A DNA stretch of 35,411 bases. Source: CAYJPV01 sp964396055. GTDB lineage: Bacteria > Acidobacteriota > Vicinamibacteria > Vicinamibacterales > JAKQTR01. Below are positions 34,040-35,411 of this stretch, piece after piece. Made by a program: the position numbers and the translations under genes. Positions within the stretch are counted from its first letter, which is position 1; each line of letters starts with the position of its first letter. Under the pieces are notes generated by a model that was not told the origin of the DNA, ran no database searches, and worked only from the letters and a program-made list of their open reading frames with translations. The DNA lies in contig CAYNDV010000035.1 in NCBI GenBank assembly GCA_964396055.1, positions 1 through 35,411 on the forward strand, given 5' to 3'.

Positions 34040-34106
34040 AAATCAATCCCGGATTGATTTATGCAGCCAGGCGCACCGAGTGCATAAATCAATCCGGGAT
34101 TGATTA
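34040..34106. repeat. REPIN-like inverted-repeat element, copy B4
   Basis: The left arm (34040-34065) begins AAATCAATCCCGG and ends TTTATGCA. The right arm (34081-34106) is its complement along almost its full length. The 15-base spacer is GCCAGGCGCACCGAG. It starts one base after the TGA of the ADP-ribosylglycohydrolase gene and ends 8 bases before the convergent pilT-like stop, so it could end transcripts from both sides. Confidence 0.92.
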
Positions 34107-34113
34107 ACGGGCG

Positions 34114-35289
34114 TCAGAACTCCGTCTCGCCCTTGGCGCGCGGGTCGAAGTTGATGCCGGCGCGCTTGAGGGCGGCGATAAAGCTGTCGCGGTCGGGGCA
34201 CTTCATGTACGCCTCCATGTGCTCCACCTTCTTCGCCAACATCAGCTCGATCAGCGCGTCGTTCATCAGCCGCTGGCCGTAGGCGCGGCCCGTCTGCATC
34301 TGCGAGGTGATCTGCACGTTCTTCCCCTCGCGGATCAGGTTCGCGATCGCCGGCGTGATGAACAGCGTCTCCATCGCCGCCACGCGCCCGCCGCCGATCT
34401 TCTTCAGCAGCGTCTGGCTGATCACGGCCTTCAGCGCGTCCGAGAGCATCACGCGCACCTGCTGCTGCCGGTCGGCGGGGAACTGGTCGACGATGCGGTC
34501 CACCGTGGCGATGGCGCTGTTGGTGTGCAGCGTGCCGAAGACCAGGTGGCCCGTCAGCGCGGTCTCGAGCGCGATGGCGATCGTCTCGAGGTCGCGCATT
34601 TCGCCCACCAGGACGATGTCCGGGTCTTCGCGCAGGGCGGCGCGCAGGCCCGACTTGAAGCTTTCGGTGTGCGTGCCCACCTCGCGCTGGTTGATCAGGC
34701 ATTTCTTGCGCGGGTGGACGAATTCGATCGGGTCTTCGATGGTCAGGATGTGGTCCGTGCGCCGGCGGTTGGCCAGGTCGATGATGGCGGCCAGCGTGGT
34801 CGACTTGCCGGAGCCCGTGGGGCCCGTCACCAGGACCAGGCCCTTGTGCATCATGGCCAGGCGTTTTACCTGTTCGGGCAGGCCGAGTTTGTCGGGGTCG
34901 GGGATCTCGTTGGGGATGACGCGGCAGACGAGGCCCGGGCCCTGCTGATCGCGGAAGTAGTTCATGCGCAGGCGGCAGCCGCCGGCGTCGAAGGTGTAGG
35001 CGAAGTCGGCGTCGCCCGACTCGCGGAAGCGGGCCCACGCCGGGCCGGGCGCGACGGCTTCCATCATGGCCAGCAGCGCGTCGGCGCTGAAGGGCTCGAG
35101 GCCGGGCAGCGGTTCCAGGTCGCCGTGGACGCGCGCCATGGGCGGCTCGCCCGTGGTCAGGTGGAGGTCCGAGCCCTGGCGTTCGAGCAGCGTGGCGAAC
35201 AGCCGGTGCGCCGCGGCGGCGGCGGCGTCGGTGTGGGCCGCGTGGCTGGTGTCGGTGCTGGCGTGTGCGGCGAAGGGGACAATCGACAT
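34114..35289 (-). CDS. PilT/PilU-type pilus retraction ATPase
   Basis: This 391-residue hexameric secretion-type ATPase depolymerises type IV pili at the inner-membrane base. ATG 35289 is chosen because GGAG lies 6 bases upstream; an ATG at 35301 has no such site. After an Ala/His-rich start comes an N-domain with GSDLHLTTGEPPMARVHG. Walker A is GPTGSGKST (residues 156-164). Next are the Asp box LTIEDPIEFVH, Walker B DIVLVGEMRDLET, the His box LTGHLVFGTLHTNSA and the PilT-type AIANLIREGK. PilT and PilU are not easily told apart here. No other pilus genes lie in the window. The gene converges on the ADP-ribosylglycohydrolase, with element B4 between them. Confidence 0.92.
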   Translation of the reverse strand: MSIVPFAAHASTDTSHAAHTDAAAAAAHRLFATLLERQGSDLHLTTGEPPMARVHGDLEPLPGLEPFSADALLAMMEAVAPGPAWARFRESGDADFAYTFDAGGCRLRMNYFRDQQGPGLVCRVIPNEIPDPDKLGLPEQVKRLAMMHKGLVLVTGPTGSGKSTTLAAIIDLANRRRTDHILTIEDPIEFVHPRKKCLINQREVGTHTESFKSGLRAALREDPDIVLVGEMRDLETIAIALETALTGHLVFGTLHTNSAIATVDRIVDQFPADRQQQVRVMLSDALKAVISQTLLKKIGGGRVAAMETLFITPAIANLIREGKNVQITSQMQTGRAYGQRLMNDALIELMLAKKVEHMEAYMKCPDRDSFIAALKRAGINFDPRAKGETEF

Positions 35290-35411
35290 ACGCGTCTCCA
35301 CGTGAGGGCATCCGTCCGTTGCCCGGCCGCGCGGCGGGACACCGCGGGCGGGACGCGGGCGGGTAGCCTGGCCCGTAGTCTCACAATCGACACAGGACGC
35401 GTTCAGCTTGA

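Noticed and set aside
22979..34106. B elements as a CRISPR array or integron attC sites
   Set aside because: Copies are kilobases apart with genes between them, there are no regular spacers or cas genes, and no attC core (GTTRRRY) or integrase is seen.
1..35411. tRNA, rRNA or riboswitch genes
   Set aside because: No cloverleaf, rRNA segment or known riboswitch pattern was noticed on either strand by eye; a covariance search was not possible.

Overview
The window is high-GC DNA with tightly packed genes on both strands. Several features suggest an Acidobacteriota genome, probably of the Vicinamibacteria type: a very large sortilin/VPS10-like propeller protein, a DUF6599 protein beside a DUF362/polyferredoxin cluster, an AddAB pair, and many heptanucleotide repeats. 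This assignment is an inference from gene content; no rRNA or tRNA gene is present to confirm it.

Layout. (1) 1-816: the 5' end of a probable PspA/IM30 gene and an unrecognised coiled-coil protein, separated by a heptamer repeat array. (2) 1141-7957: a peroxiredoxin whose catalytic cysteine codon is an in-frame UGA followed by a SECIS-like hairpin, so a probable selenoprotein; then a small membrane protein and a CusC/CusB/CusA-type RND efflux set. (3) 8020-13970, minus strand: DUF362, a membrane polyferredoxin and a second DUF362 (Tat-type signal), then a probable outer-membrane barrel and a DUF6599 protein. This looks like an envelope iron-sulfur/redox module. (4) 14025-17319: a REP-associated tyrosine transposase (RAYT) with a family of GGGGCC(A/T)GGCCCC palindromes, a 5'-truncated alpha/beta hydrolase, a LysM/YidB-like gene pair, and a second hydrolase fragment. 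(5) 17360-24646: exported proteins, namely a VPS10-like propeller, a PL10 pectate lyase, an NTF2-like protein and an M28 peptidase. (6) 24697-31381: addB-addA, the double-strand-break repair helicase-nuclease. (7) 31498-35289: a YbjN/type III-chaperone-like protein with a basic repeat tail, an ADP-ribosylglycohydrolase and a PilT-like ATPase. In this last part the genes are separated by copies of a second, roughly 66-bp inverted-repeat element.

The strongest observation is the selenocysteine-type AhpC. A UGA sits exactly at the peroxidatic position, the reading frame and family homology continue across it, and a two-part hairpin with a GGUC apical loop begins a few bases later. The canonical C-terminal resolving cysteine is missing.

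The second theme is repeat biology. There are five copies of a RAYT-associated palindrome, one of them in frame inside addA. There are four copies of a REPIN-like element, three of which begin at or overlap stop codons. Four heptanucleotide array regions are present, one in frame inside the polyferredoxin. The RND permease also lacks the usual transmembrane aspartate of its proton relay and has aspartates elsewhere in the membrane.
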